From JBARRS01 sp049644345 (GTDB taxonomy: Bacteria; Actinomycetota; Thermoleophilia; Gaiellales; Gaiellaceae): DNA of 10,593 bases. The position numbers and the translations under genes were made by a program. The notes below the pieces were generated by a model. The model ran no database searches, was not told where the DNA came from, and saw only the letters and a program-made list of their open reading frames with translations. Each line of letters opens with the position of its first letter. Position 1 is the first letter of the stretch. Below, in pieces: positions 1 through 5,812 of this stretch. Location of the stretch: positions 1 to 10,593 of the forward strand of contig JBARRS010000039.1 of the NCBI GenBank assembly GCA_049644345.1. Reading direction: 5' to 3'.

Positions 1-551
1 CTGTAGTTCGTCTTCGACGGCGTCACCGTGTAATTACCGCCCGCGTTCAACCCCGTAAACGAGTAGTTGCCCGACCCATCCGTCACCGTCGACGAACTCG
101 CGCTCCCGCTCAACGCCACCGACACACCCGACGCGCCACTCACATTCCCCGAAATCGAGTACGTATTCAACGACGCGCTGAAATCGTTGCCGGGCGAATC
201 TGCGGCGAGAAACGTGATTGAGATACTCGACGGGCTGAACGTGTAGTTGGTCAGAGATGGAGTGATCGTGTAGTCGTCTCCGCCGTTCACCCCCGAGAAG
301 GAGTAGTTCCCGAAGGAATCGGTCGTGCTCGTGACAGTCCCCGGTGTGGTCGTGTCGGTGAGCGAGACGCTGACGCCCGGGAGGTCACTTACCCCGGACG
401 CAATGTGCCCACTGACTGTGAAAACCGCAGCACCGGCCCCTCCGGGAAACGCTCCCGTGAGCGCCATCAGTGCAAGCGCACCAGCGAGCGTCAGCGACCA
501 TCGCCTTCTGCGGCGTAGCAGCCGCTTGCCCCACACTCCTGGCGTTGTCAC
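1..551 (-). CDS. Secreted protein with Cna-B / carboxypeptidase-regulatory-like beta repeats (N-terminal part, runs off left edge)
   Basis: The frame is open from a GTG at 551-549 to the window edge (183 codons, no stop), so the C-terminus is missing. GTG is supported by a GGGGGAG Shine-Dalgarno block 10 bases upstream and by alignment with the start of the neighbouring surface-protein gene. Residues 1-43 form a signal peptide: an Arg-rich stretch (KRLLRRRRRW), a hydrophobic run with LALMALTGA, and an Ala/Gly-rich cleavage region near GAGAA. Two beta-sandwich-like repeats follow, one from about residue 44 (FTVSGHI) and one from about 131 (YSISGNV). Both carry the pattern G-NYSF-G-N-GG--YT-TPS-TNYTFSP, typical of Cna-B, SdrD-B and carboxypeptidase regulatory-like domains used as stalks or adhesive modules. 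The role is inferred: an extracellular or surface repeat protein. No anchor signal can be judged because the end is absent. The second repeat uses many G-ending codons (TCG, GGG, GTG, ACG, TTG), unlike the first. Confidence 0.8.
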   Translation of the reverse strand, partial: MTTPGVWGKRLLRRRRRWSLTLAGALALMALTGAFPGGAGAAVFTVSGHIASGVSDLPGVSVSLTDTTTPGTVTSTTDSFGNYSFSGVNGGDDYTITPSLTNYTFSPSSISITFLAADSPGNDFSASLNTYSISGNVSGASGVSVALSGSASSSTVTDGSGNYSFTGLNAGGNYTVTPSKTNY

Positions 552-637
552 CCCGTACTGCTCCCCCTCGTCGACGGCGCGATTCGTACTACCCCCGCGC
601 CGACGGAGTATAGGCGGTTCCAGGCCAAAAGTGGAGG
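552..637 (-). promoter_or_regulatory. Leader/promoter block of the left surface-protein gene (copy A of a duplicated 86-base element)
   Basis: Read on the minus strand, this block has a TATACT box at 612-607, a TGGAAC at 622-617, an invariant loop-like stretch GGGGGTAGTACGAA, and an AGGGGGAG ribosome-binding block before the GTG at 551. It aligns without gaps to 3386-3471, upstream of the next surface-protein gene, at 71 of 86 positions (hand count). TATACT resembles a -10 box, but no convincing TTGACA-like -35 sits 16-18 bases upstream (CTCCAC is there in both copies). An inverted repeat, 598-605 with 569-576, can form an 8-pair stem with one G-U in the minus-strand RNA. Whether the block acts as promoter, protein-binding site or RNA structure is open. 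Confidence 0.6.
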
Positions 638-655
638 GCCGGGGCCGGCTGGGGC

Positions 656-708
656 GGTTAGAAGCTCCGCTGCGAAGCGCCGTTGCGCAGAGATCGTTCT
701 CCGCGGGG
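656..708 (-). pseudogene. Relic of the 3' end of an MTA phosphorylase gene
   Basis: Directly after the stop codon of the 890-residue surface protein, one minus-strand frame reads P-A-E-N-D-L-C-A-T-A-L-R-S-G-A-S. The intact mtnP of this window ends Q-P-E-E-H-L-C-A-T-A-L-Q-G-A-S-F-stop, so LCATAL is identical and the flanks are similar. At the DNA level both end in GAGCTTCTA followed by A or G and CC. A single-base length difference just before this puts the relic out of frame, although AGC TTC TAA (Ser-Phe-stop) survives in another frame. There is no room for the rest of the gene, so this is a non-functional tail carried along with the downstream leader block. The match is short (about 47 bases) but lies at the same relative position as in the intact locus, which makes chance unlikely. 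Confidence 0.6.
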
Positions 709-712
709 TCGC

Positions 713-3385
713 TCAGCCGGCGGCCGGGTTCACAGCCTGCGGCCTGCGCGTCGCGCCGACGCCCTTCGGAGCCTTCAGCGTCATTCTCTTACGTTTGCGG
801 ATGGGCGGGTCGCCGACCCCGTTCTTCGTTACCAAGAGAGCGGTCACCCGCAGCTTCCGTTTGCGGAGGAGCGTCGTGAACGCGCTATTCGAGAGGACGA
901 CCTTTACGACGCGCACCTTCCCGCTCGCGATACCGAACCTCCTACTGCCGGCCTTTCGGTTTCCGAGCATGAGAGTCAGCGTCCCTCCGCAGTGCAGGAA
1001 GAACCCGGAGCAGGCGACGGTGACGGGAACGACGCCGCCGGCCGTGACCGGTACGACAAGGCGGTTCTTCGGGATCGAGACCGACGAATCGGTCGACGCC
1101 GGCACGACGATCGCCTTCGCGCCCGAGGTGGGGCCGACGTTGCCCGAAGGATCGACCGCCCGCACCGAGTAGGTGAAGACCCTCCGCCCGGCGACCGTCT
1201 GATCGACGAACGAGGTCTGGTTGCCCGGGACTGTCACGATCGACCCGGGCCTCCGGGTGACCCAGTAGCTCGCGATCCGACCGGAGTTGTCCGTTGCCGG
1301 AGACCATCTAACGAGCACGGCGGGCCCCGTTTGGGGCGCAAGGCGCATGGACTTCGGCGCAGTCGGCGGCGTGGTGTCTTGCGAGGTGACCTGGGTTGGA
1401 GGGCTGGTAGTGAACGCACTTGGAGTCGTCGTGCCGATACAGCCGTCATCGCTCTTCGCGATCAGCCGAAAGATGTAAGCCGTACTCGCGTTGAGGCCCG
1501 ACAGAGAAGCAGTCACAGGCTGAGACACCGACCCGGAGCCCACGTCGAGCGGGGAGGACGGGGCCGTGGAAACACTCGAGCCACTGGTCCAATACTCGAA
1601 GTACGCGACTGTGTGCGTGCCGTTCGGGTTGACACTTCCGTTCAAGCTCGCACCCGTCTGCGTGATATTCGTGGGGGCAGAGGCCGTCACTGAGGGCGGA
1701 ATCCCTGTGCAGTCGTCGTCGAGGATCGTCTCCAGCACCTGGCTCACAGCCACCGACGCATGTCCGTCGCTGTTCGAAATGTTGAAGTAGAAGGTGCGGT
1801 CTGGCTGAGGGATCGTGTTTCCGATGATCGGGACTCCGACGATCGCCGTGGTCTGGCCTGCGACCAAAGTCACCACACCAGAAACAGGCAAGTAGTCGAC
1901 GTTCGGCTGAGCGGTCCCGCCGCTCTCCGAATAATTGACAAGCACGTTCTGGCTCGAGCGTGCCGAGAGTCGGATGGTGAACACGGCGCACTGCGGCGGC
2001 GCCGAGCACGGAACGGGAGCGGGCCCATTCCCCTCGATCACCGGAGTCGGAGGATCGATTGAGAGCGCGGGCTTTCCGGTCGTGAACATCTGGTCGTTTC
2101 CGTTCGTGGTCCCGCCCGAGTTCGTTGCGACGACGCGAAAGTGGTAGGTCGTGCTGGCGACCAGACCGCTCACGGGGGCGTTCACCGGCTGGTTCGTGGT
2201 ACCGGCAGGAACAGTCTGGTTCGGACTCGACGAGCCATAGCCGCTCGTTGGGCCGTAGTCGAAGTGAACGGTCGTGTCGGCGCCGTTCGGGTTGACGCTC
2301 CCATTCAGAGTGGCCCCTGTCGCTGTCACTGCCGTGGCAGCGCTTGTCGTCGCCGAGGGCCCGTTCGGCAGGGTCTTGAACGTCTGATCGCCGCCGCAGT
2401 TCGTCCCACCGTTATTCGTGGCGCACAGCTGGTAGTGGTAGGTCGTGTTTGCGGAAAGGCCAGTCAAGTTTCCGGAGACACTCATGGGGGACGTACCGGA
2501 GCCGGCATCGCCTGTAGGTTGCGGCACACCGGTGTACGCGGTCGTCGTACCCCACTTGAAGACATAGGTCGCGTCGGCCCCGTTGGGATTGACGGAGCCA
2601 GTTACGGTCGCTGTCGTTTGGCCGACCGCGCCGGGGCCATTCGTCGTGACAGAAGGGGCCGTGGCTCCAGTCGTGAACGACTTGTCGCCGTCGCAGTTCG
2701 TCCCGGCGCCATTCGTCGCGCAGAGTTGGTAGTGGAAGGTTGTGTTCGTGGCGAGGCCGGACAGACTCGCCGTAGCATTGACATCCAAGCGGCCGGATAT
2801 CGGCAAGCTCGACATCGTCGAGAAGCCGTAGCTTGTGGTTGTGCCCCAGTTGAAGAAGTACTGCGTGGACGCACCGTTTGGGTTGACGGTACCCGTCAGT
2901 GTCGCGCCTTGCGGACCGACGCTCGTGGGGTCGCCGGTGGCGACTGTCGGCGCGATCGCGAGTGTCGTGAAGGTTTGGTCGCTAGTGCAAGCTTGGCCGA
3001 GCGAATTCGTAGCGCAGAGCTCGTAGTGGTAGGTCTGGTTCGGAAGCAACGAGCCGATCGACCCTGATACTGGTTGGGCCGCGGTCGGATCGTTCGCGCG
3101 AGAAATCGTTCCCGTAGGCGAAGCGGCACCGGTGTAGCTCGTGTCAACGCCGTAGTTGAAGACCCACGTCGTATCCACGGTGTCGTCGTTGGTCGTGACG
3201 GTTCCGTTCAGTGTTACGCCCGTCGCCGAGAGGTTCGTCGGCGGGGACGGCGCAACTGCCGGCGGCCCAGTCGCGGCTGCGCCTGCCGCGAGCGAGACAA
3301 CGGCGGCCACCACCGCTGCAACCAGTGCGAGATACCACCTGCGAAGGCGACGAGCCGGCCTGCCCGACGTCCCTCGCGGTCTCAC
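713..3385 (-). CDS. Secreted multidomain Fn3-like / Calx-beta repeat surface protein (890 aa)
   Basis: The GTG start at 3385-3383 is preceded by GGGGGAG nine bases upstream. Residues 1-39 are a signal peptide (RRLRRW, then a long Ala/Val stretch, AAGAAATG). Four related Fn3-like repeats lie at about 46-142, 145-239, 243-339 and 341-436, with the signature T-A-T-L-G-VNPNGA-T-Y-F-WG-TT-Y and NTTYHYQLCATN. A Calx-beta-like domain at about 438-557 ends in the typical ILDDD. A fifth repeat is at about 563-660. A canonical Fn3 domain at about 671-762 begins DTTPPTAP and has W-RWSPATDNSG-I--Y and YSVRAVDPSGN. The last 120 residues hold a Cys pair (792 and 799), a beta-rich stretch and a very basic end (RKRKRM). 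Repeats 1-3 each have two Cys nine residues apart (124/133, 222/231, 321/330), which could be disulfides outside the cell. There is no LPXTG motif and no C-terminal membrane helix. Inferred role: extracellular binding or structural protein; substrate unknown. Confidence 0.88.
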   Translation of the reverse strand: MRPRGTSGRPARRLRRWYLALVAAVVAAVVSLAAGAAATGPPAVAPSPPTNLSATGVTLNGTVTTNDDTVDTTWVFNYGVDTSYTGAASPTGTISRANDPTAAQPVSGSIGSLLPNQTYHYELCATNSLGQACTSDQTFTTLAIAPTVATGDPTSVGPQGATLTGTVNPNGASTQYFFNWGTTTSYGFSTMSSLPISGRLDVNATASLSGLATNTTFHYQLCATNGAGTNCDGDKSFTTGATAPSVTTNGPGAVGQTTATVTGSVNPNGADATYVFKWGTTTAYTGVPQPTGDAGSGTSPMSVSGNLTGLSANTTYHYQLCATNNGGTNCGGDQTFKTLPNGPSATTSAATAVTATGATLNGSVNPNGADTTVHFDYGPTSGYGSSSPNQTVPAGTTNQPVNAPVSGLVASTTYHFRVVATNSGGTTNGNDQMFTTGKPALSIDPPTPVIEGNGPAPVPCSAPPQCAVFTIRLSARSSQNVLVNYSESGGTAQPNVDYLPVSGVVTLVAGQTTAIVGVPIIGNTIPQPDRTFYFNISNSDGHASVAVSQVLETILDDDCTGIPPSVTASAPTNITQTGASLNGSVNPNGTHTVAYFEYWTSGSSVSTAPSSPLDVGSGSVSQPVTASLSGLNASTAYIFRLIAKSDDGCIGTTTPSAFTTSPPTQVTSQDTTPPTAPKSMRLAPQTGPAVLVRWSPATDNSGRIASYWVTRRPGSIVTVPGNQTSFVDQTVAGRRVFTYSVRAVDPSGNVGPTSGAKAIVVPASTDSSVSIPKNRLVVPVTAGGVVPVTVACSGFFLHCGGTLTLMLGNRKAGSRRFGIASGKVRVVKVVLSNSAFTTLLRKRKLRVTALLVTKNGVGDPPIRKRKRMTLKAPKGVGATRRPQAVNPAAG

Positions 3386-3471
3386 CCCGTAGCACTCCCC
3401 CTGATCGGCGGCCCGGTTCGTACTACCCCCCCGGCGACCGAGTATAGGCCGTTCCAGGGGAAAGGTGGAGG
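3386..3471 (-). promoter_or_regulatory. Leader/promoter block of the 890-aa surface-protein gene (copy B of the duplicated element)
   Basis: This fills most of the 96-base gap between mtnP and the surface-protein gene. On the minus strand it shows TGGAAC at 3456-3451, TATACT at 3446-3441, the invariant GGGGGTAGTACGAA stretch, and AGGGGGAG before the GTG at 3385. The inverted repeat 3432-3439 with 3403-3410 pairs at seven of eight positions plus an extra pair (3431/3411). Relative to copy A, the outermost pair is switched from C-G to G-C and the next from G-C to G-U, so pairing is kept. If TATACT is a true -10 box, transcription would start inside the left arm and the stem would not be whole in RNA. 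It would then be a DNA-level inverted repeat, or the transcript would have to come from further upstream. Confidence 0.6.
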
Positions 3472-3481
3472 CCTTCTGTGG

Positions 3482-4273
3482 CTAGAAGCTCGCGCCCTGC
3501 AGGGCCGTCGCGCACAGGTGCTCCTCCGGCTGCGGCGGAACCCTCGGAATCACCGCAAAGAGGAGCTCGCGCAGGCGCTCGTTGTTCTCGTTGAACACCT
3601 TGATCACCTGCTCGTGCGAGACCGGCGCCGTTCCCTCCACCCCGACGTCGTGGTCGGTGACCATCGAGACGTTCGCGTAGCAAAGCTCGAGCTCGCGGGC
3701 CAGGTAGCCCTCGGGATAGGCGGTCATGTTGATCACGTCCCAGCCCATCTGCTGGAACCACTTCGACTCGGCGCGGGTGGAGAAGCGTGGACCTTGGATC
3801 GTCACCACCGTGCCGCCGTCGCGGGTGGCGATCCCGAGCTCATGCGCGGTCTCGACCAGCAAGCGGCGCAGGTCAGGGCAGTACGGATCGGCGGCCGACA
3901 CGTGCGTCGTCTTCGGGCCGTCGTAGAAGGTGTCCTCGCGCCCACTCGTCCTGTCGACGAACTGGTCGCAGACCACGAACTCGCCCAGGGCAAGCTCCAG
4001 CCTGAGCGCGCCGGAGGCGTTCGGACCGATGATCCGGCGGACGCCGAGCTCCCGCATCCCCCACACGTTCGCGCGATAGGGAATCCTGTGAGGCGGCAAC
4101 TCGTGCTCGCGCCCGTGCCGCGGGAGGAACGCGACGAGCTTGCCGCCGACCTCGCCGATGACGAACGGCGCCGACGGCTTCCCGTACGGCGTGTCGAGCT
4201 CGATCTCCTCGACGTCCTCGAGGAACGAGTAGAAGCCGGAGCCGCCGAAGACGCCGATCTCAGCTGCCGGCAT
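3482..4273 (-). CDS. mtnP: S-methyl-5'-thioadenosine phosphorylase (263 aa)
   Basis: This PNP/UDP-phosphorylase-superfamily enzyme cleaves methylthioadenosine with phosphate to adenine and methylthioribose-1-phosphate, salvaging the by-product of polyamine and related synthesis in the cytoplasm. Visible family motifs are the phosphate-binding GGSGFY (10-15), LPRHGREH (50-57), DQFVDRT, the long VTIQGPRFSTRAESKWF segment, INMTAYPE around 181-188, and TDHD (206-209). The two Asp of TDHD match the purine-contacting aspartates of MTA phosphorylases rather than the Asn of inosine-type PNPs. A related methylthioinosine phosphorylase cannot be fully excluded. The length fits the family (about 260-290 aa). 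I chose ATG at 4273, which overlaps the DUF1844 gene by 14 bases; a GTG four codons upstream (4285) is possible but has no better ribosome-binding site. The segment IIGPNASGAL replaces the more usual NAxGS form. The gene is last in the ybdK-DUF1844-mtnP set. Confidence 0.93.
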   Translation of the reverse strand: MPAAEIGVFGGSGFYSFLEDVEEIELDTPYGKPSAPFVIGEVGGKLVAFLPRHGREHELPPHRIPYRANVWGMRELGVRRIIGPNASGALRLELALGEFVVCDQFVDRTSGREDTFYDGPKTTHVSAADPYCPDLRRLLVETAHELGIATRDGGTVVTIQGPRFSTRAESKWFQQMGWDVINMTAYPEGYLARELELCYANVSMVTDHDVGVEGTAPVSHEQVIKVFNENNERLRELLFAVIPRVPPQPEEHLCATALQGASF

Positions 4274-4571
4274 CCAGCTCGTCACTGACGGCCGACGCGT
4301 AGGCGAGCTGCATGTTCGCGAGGACTTGACTGAAGTCCCGCAGCGCGTCCTCGGGCACCTCGCCCTCGAGCACGGGGATCAGGGCCTTCAGCGCCTCGAT
4401 CGCAAGCCGAGCCTGCTCGAGGTCCTTGCCGTCTCCCGAGAGGCGGTGGTAACCGAGCGACGAGACCGTGTACAGCGTCTGCAGCAGGAGGTCCGAGACC
4501 TGGAGCTTGCGCAGCTCTTCCTCGACCTGCTTGAGCAGCTCCTCCTCGCGGGGAGCTTCGTCTTCAGCCAC
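4260..4571 (-). CDS. DUF1844 family protein (103 aa)
   Basis: This is a small acidic, helical cytoplasmic protein. An N-terminal charged helix (EEELLKQVEEELRKL) is followed by the layout typical of DUF1844: a helix with LLLQTLYTVSSLGYHRL, then DLEQARLAIEALKALIPVLEG, then LRDFSQVLANMQLAYAS. The function of the family is not established, and I assign none. GTG at 4571 was chosen because GGGAG lies 8 bases upstream. A TTG one codon further up (4574) is the alternative. The start overlaps the end of the YbdK ligase gene by 8 bases and its own end overlaps mtnP by 14 bases, so the three are very probably cotranscribed and translationally coupled. Its position between an ATP-dependent ligase and a nucleoside phosphorylase does not by itself reveal a role. 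Confidence 0.85.
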   Translation of the reverse strand: MAEDEAPREEELLKQVEEELRKLQVSDLLLQTLYTVSSLGYHRLSGDGKDLEQARLAIEALKALIPVLEGEVPEDALRDFSQVLANMQLAYASAVSDELDAGS

Positions 4572-5721
4572 CAACCGGCTCCCGCGGCCGCACGAGCCCG
4601 GAGTAGATCTCCTCCATCGTCGCCCCCTCCTCGTGCAGCGCGATCTGGCGCTCGGCCGAGTTCGCCGTCGGCACGCCGAGGGATTGCACCGCCCCGATCT
4701 CCTCCGCTACCGAAGCGACCCATTCGACCAGGCGCTCGAGGTGAGCACGAGCCGGCCGCACCTCTCCGGTCGAGAGGTCGATGAACTCCCCGGAGAGGCC
4801 GTAGCGGATCGCGCGCCAGAAGTTCTCCTCGAGTAGGCGGCGCGGGTGGTCAGGCAACGGCTCGCCCTCGTCGATTGCCCTGGCGATCCGAGCCGTCAGC
4901 GCGTAGGCGAAGGCCATGAGCGAGCGGGCCTCTCCGAGCTCGGGCTGCGCGTCGCAGACCCTTATCTCGACGGTCGGGAACGCGAGATGCGGACGCACGC
5001 TCCACCACATCTGCGTGTGCTCGTCGATCGAGCCGGTGTCGTACAGGAAGCGGACGTAGCGCTCGAAGCCGTCCCAGCCGTCGTAGGCGTCCGGGATCCC
5101 GCACCGGGGGAACATGCGGGTGAAGATCTGCGTCCGCGCGGAGTGCAGATACGTATACACGCCCTCGACGAAGGGCGAGCTGGCGGAGAGCGCGAGCAGC
5201 TCTGGAAGGAAGTTCCGCAGCGCGTTGCACACGGCAACGGCGCGGTCGGCGCCGTGGATCGCGACGTGGAGGTGGATGCCGAAGCTGTTGTTGCGCCAGA
5301 CGACGTAGCGGAGGAGCTCGTCGTTGCGGCGGTAGTGCGGCGTGTCGATGATGTGTTGCTCCTGCCAGGGGCTCCATGGGTGCGTGCCGATCGAGGCGAG
5401 CGTTACCCCTTGCGCGTCGGCGAGCTCCCGAAGCTGTGACCGGCGCTCGCCCATCCTCAACGCCGCCTCGGCGAAGTTCTCGCAGCGGCCGGTTCGCACC
5501 TCTACCTCTGACGAGATCAGCTCGCCGACGAGGTGATCCTCGAGCGCGGTCCCCTGCGCCGCCGCCTGGAGGTCTTCGAAGCGGCCTACGAGCGAGAGCG
5601 TCTCGGGGTCGAGGATCGCGAACTCCTCCTCGACGGCCAACGTCAGGTCGGTCGCCGAGTCGAAGCTCTCGCGGGCGAAGCGGATCTGCTCGTCAGGGCT
5701 CAGGCGCTGGGCGTCACCCAT
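4564..5721 (-). CDS. ybdK: YbdK-type carboxylate-amine ligase (GCS2 family, 385 aa)
   Basis: This is a member of the GCS2 (glutamate-cysteine ligase type 2) family, ATP-dependent enzymes joining a carboxylate, usually glutamate gamma-carboxylate, to an amine. Characterised YbdK has weak glutamate-cysteine ligase activity, and the true substrate here is unknown. Supporting features are TLAVEEEFAILDPET (27-41, the metal/ATP-binding Glu cluster), ISSEVEVRTGRC (69-80), GTHPWSPW (112-119), GIHLHVAIHGADRAV (148-162), SPFVEGVYTYLHSART (182-197), GIPDAYDGW (208-216) and MWWSVRPHLAFPTVEIRVCDAQP (238-260). The length of 385 is normal for the family. ATG at 5721 is used; the only upstream ribosome-binding signal is a weak GGTAG. 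A perfect 13-base palindrome lies 14 bases before the start. This is the first gene of the overlapping set with DUF1844 and mtnP. Actinobacteria can use relatives of this family for mycothiol- or ergothioneine-like chemistry, but no partner genes for that are visible here. Confidence 0.92.
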   Translation of the reverse strand: MGDAQRLSPDEQIRFARESFDSATDLTLAVEEEFAILDPETLSLVGRFEDLQAAAQGTALEDHLVGELISSEVEVRTGRCENFAEAALRMGERRSQLRELADAQGVTLASIGTHPWSPWQEQHIIDTPHYRRNDELLRYVVWRNNSFGIHLHVAIHGADRAVAVCNALRNFLPELLALSASSPFVEGVYTYLHSARTQIFTRMFPRCGIPDAYDGWDGFERYVRFLYDTGSIDEHTQMWWSVRPHLAFPTVEIRVCDAQPELGEARSLMAFAYALTARIARAIDEGEPLPDHPRRLLEENFWRAIRYGLSGEFIDLSTGEVRPARAHLERLVEWVASVAEEIGAVQSLGVPTANSAERQIALHEEGATMEEIYSGLVRPREPVGG

Positions 5722-5735
5722 GCAACTACCGTAAT

Positions 5736-5748
5736 TGAAGCGGCTTCA
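5736..5748. repeat. Perfect 13-base palindrome upstream of the YbdK gene
   Basis: TGAAGC-G-GCTTCA is a perfect 6-1-6 inverted repeat ending 14 bases before the ATG of the carboxylate-amine ligase gene. Such a site could be an operator or a small hairpin near the ribosome-binding region. I do not recognise it as the site of a known regulator. Confidence 0.4.
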
Positions 5749-5770
5749 GCACCTCGCTTCTCCAGCGTCA

Positions 5771-5812
5771 GGCGGCGGCGGAGCCGGGCTCCGCCCGGCG
5801 TTAGCCGCCGCC
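5771..5812 (-). terminator. Nested GC-rich hairpin at the end of the glycosyltransferase gene
   Basis: An inner inverted repeat GCCGGG-ctccg-CCCGGC (5783-5799) follows the stop codon at 5801-5803. It is enclosed by a perfect 9-base outer pair (5771-5779 with 5804-5812, GGCGGCGGC with GCCGCCGCC), so the outer stem includes the last codons and the stop. There is no T-run, so a classic intrinsic terminator is not shown, but in a very GC-rich genome such a structure commonly separates transcription units. It divides the rex/glycosyltransferase side from the ybdK-DUF1844-mtnP set. Confidence 0.45.

Noticed and set aside
552..637. Assignment of the duplicated leader to a known riboswitch class (c-di-GMP, c-di-AMP ydaO)
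   Set aside because: I could not find the conserved core letters of these classes. The only evidence is the pairing and duplication, so no class is named.
683..1693. A 336-codon plus-strand open frame, and 2141-3067, opposite the repeat protein
   Set aside because: The translation is an Arg-rich shadow of the Fn3-like repeat code; its apparent internal repetition simply mirrors the real repeats.
2400..3030. Regularly spaced similar DNA words (for example GTAGTGGTAGGT) that might suggest a CRISPR-like or tandem DNA repeat
   Set aside because: They recur about every 290-300 bases and correspond exactly to the YHYQLCATN codons of the protein repeats, so they are coding repeats.
3074..4288. A 404-codon plus-strand open frame opposite mtnP
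   Set aside because: Antisense shadow. The minus strand encodes MTA phosphorylase with all family motifs, and the plus translation has no domain-like features and starts inside the surface-protein gene.
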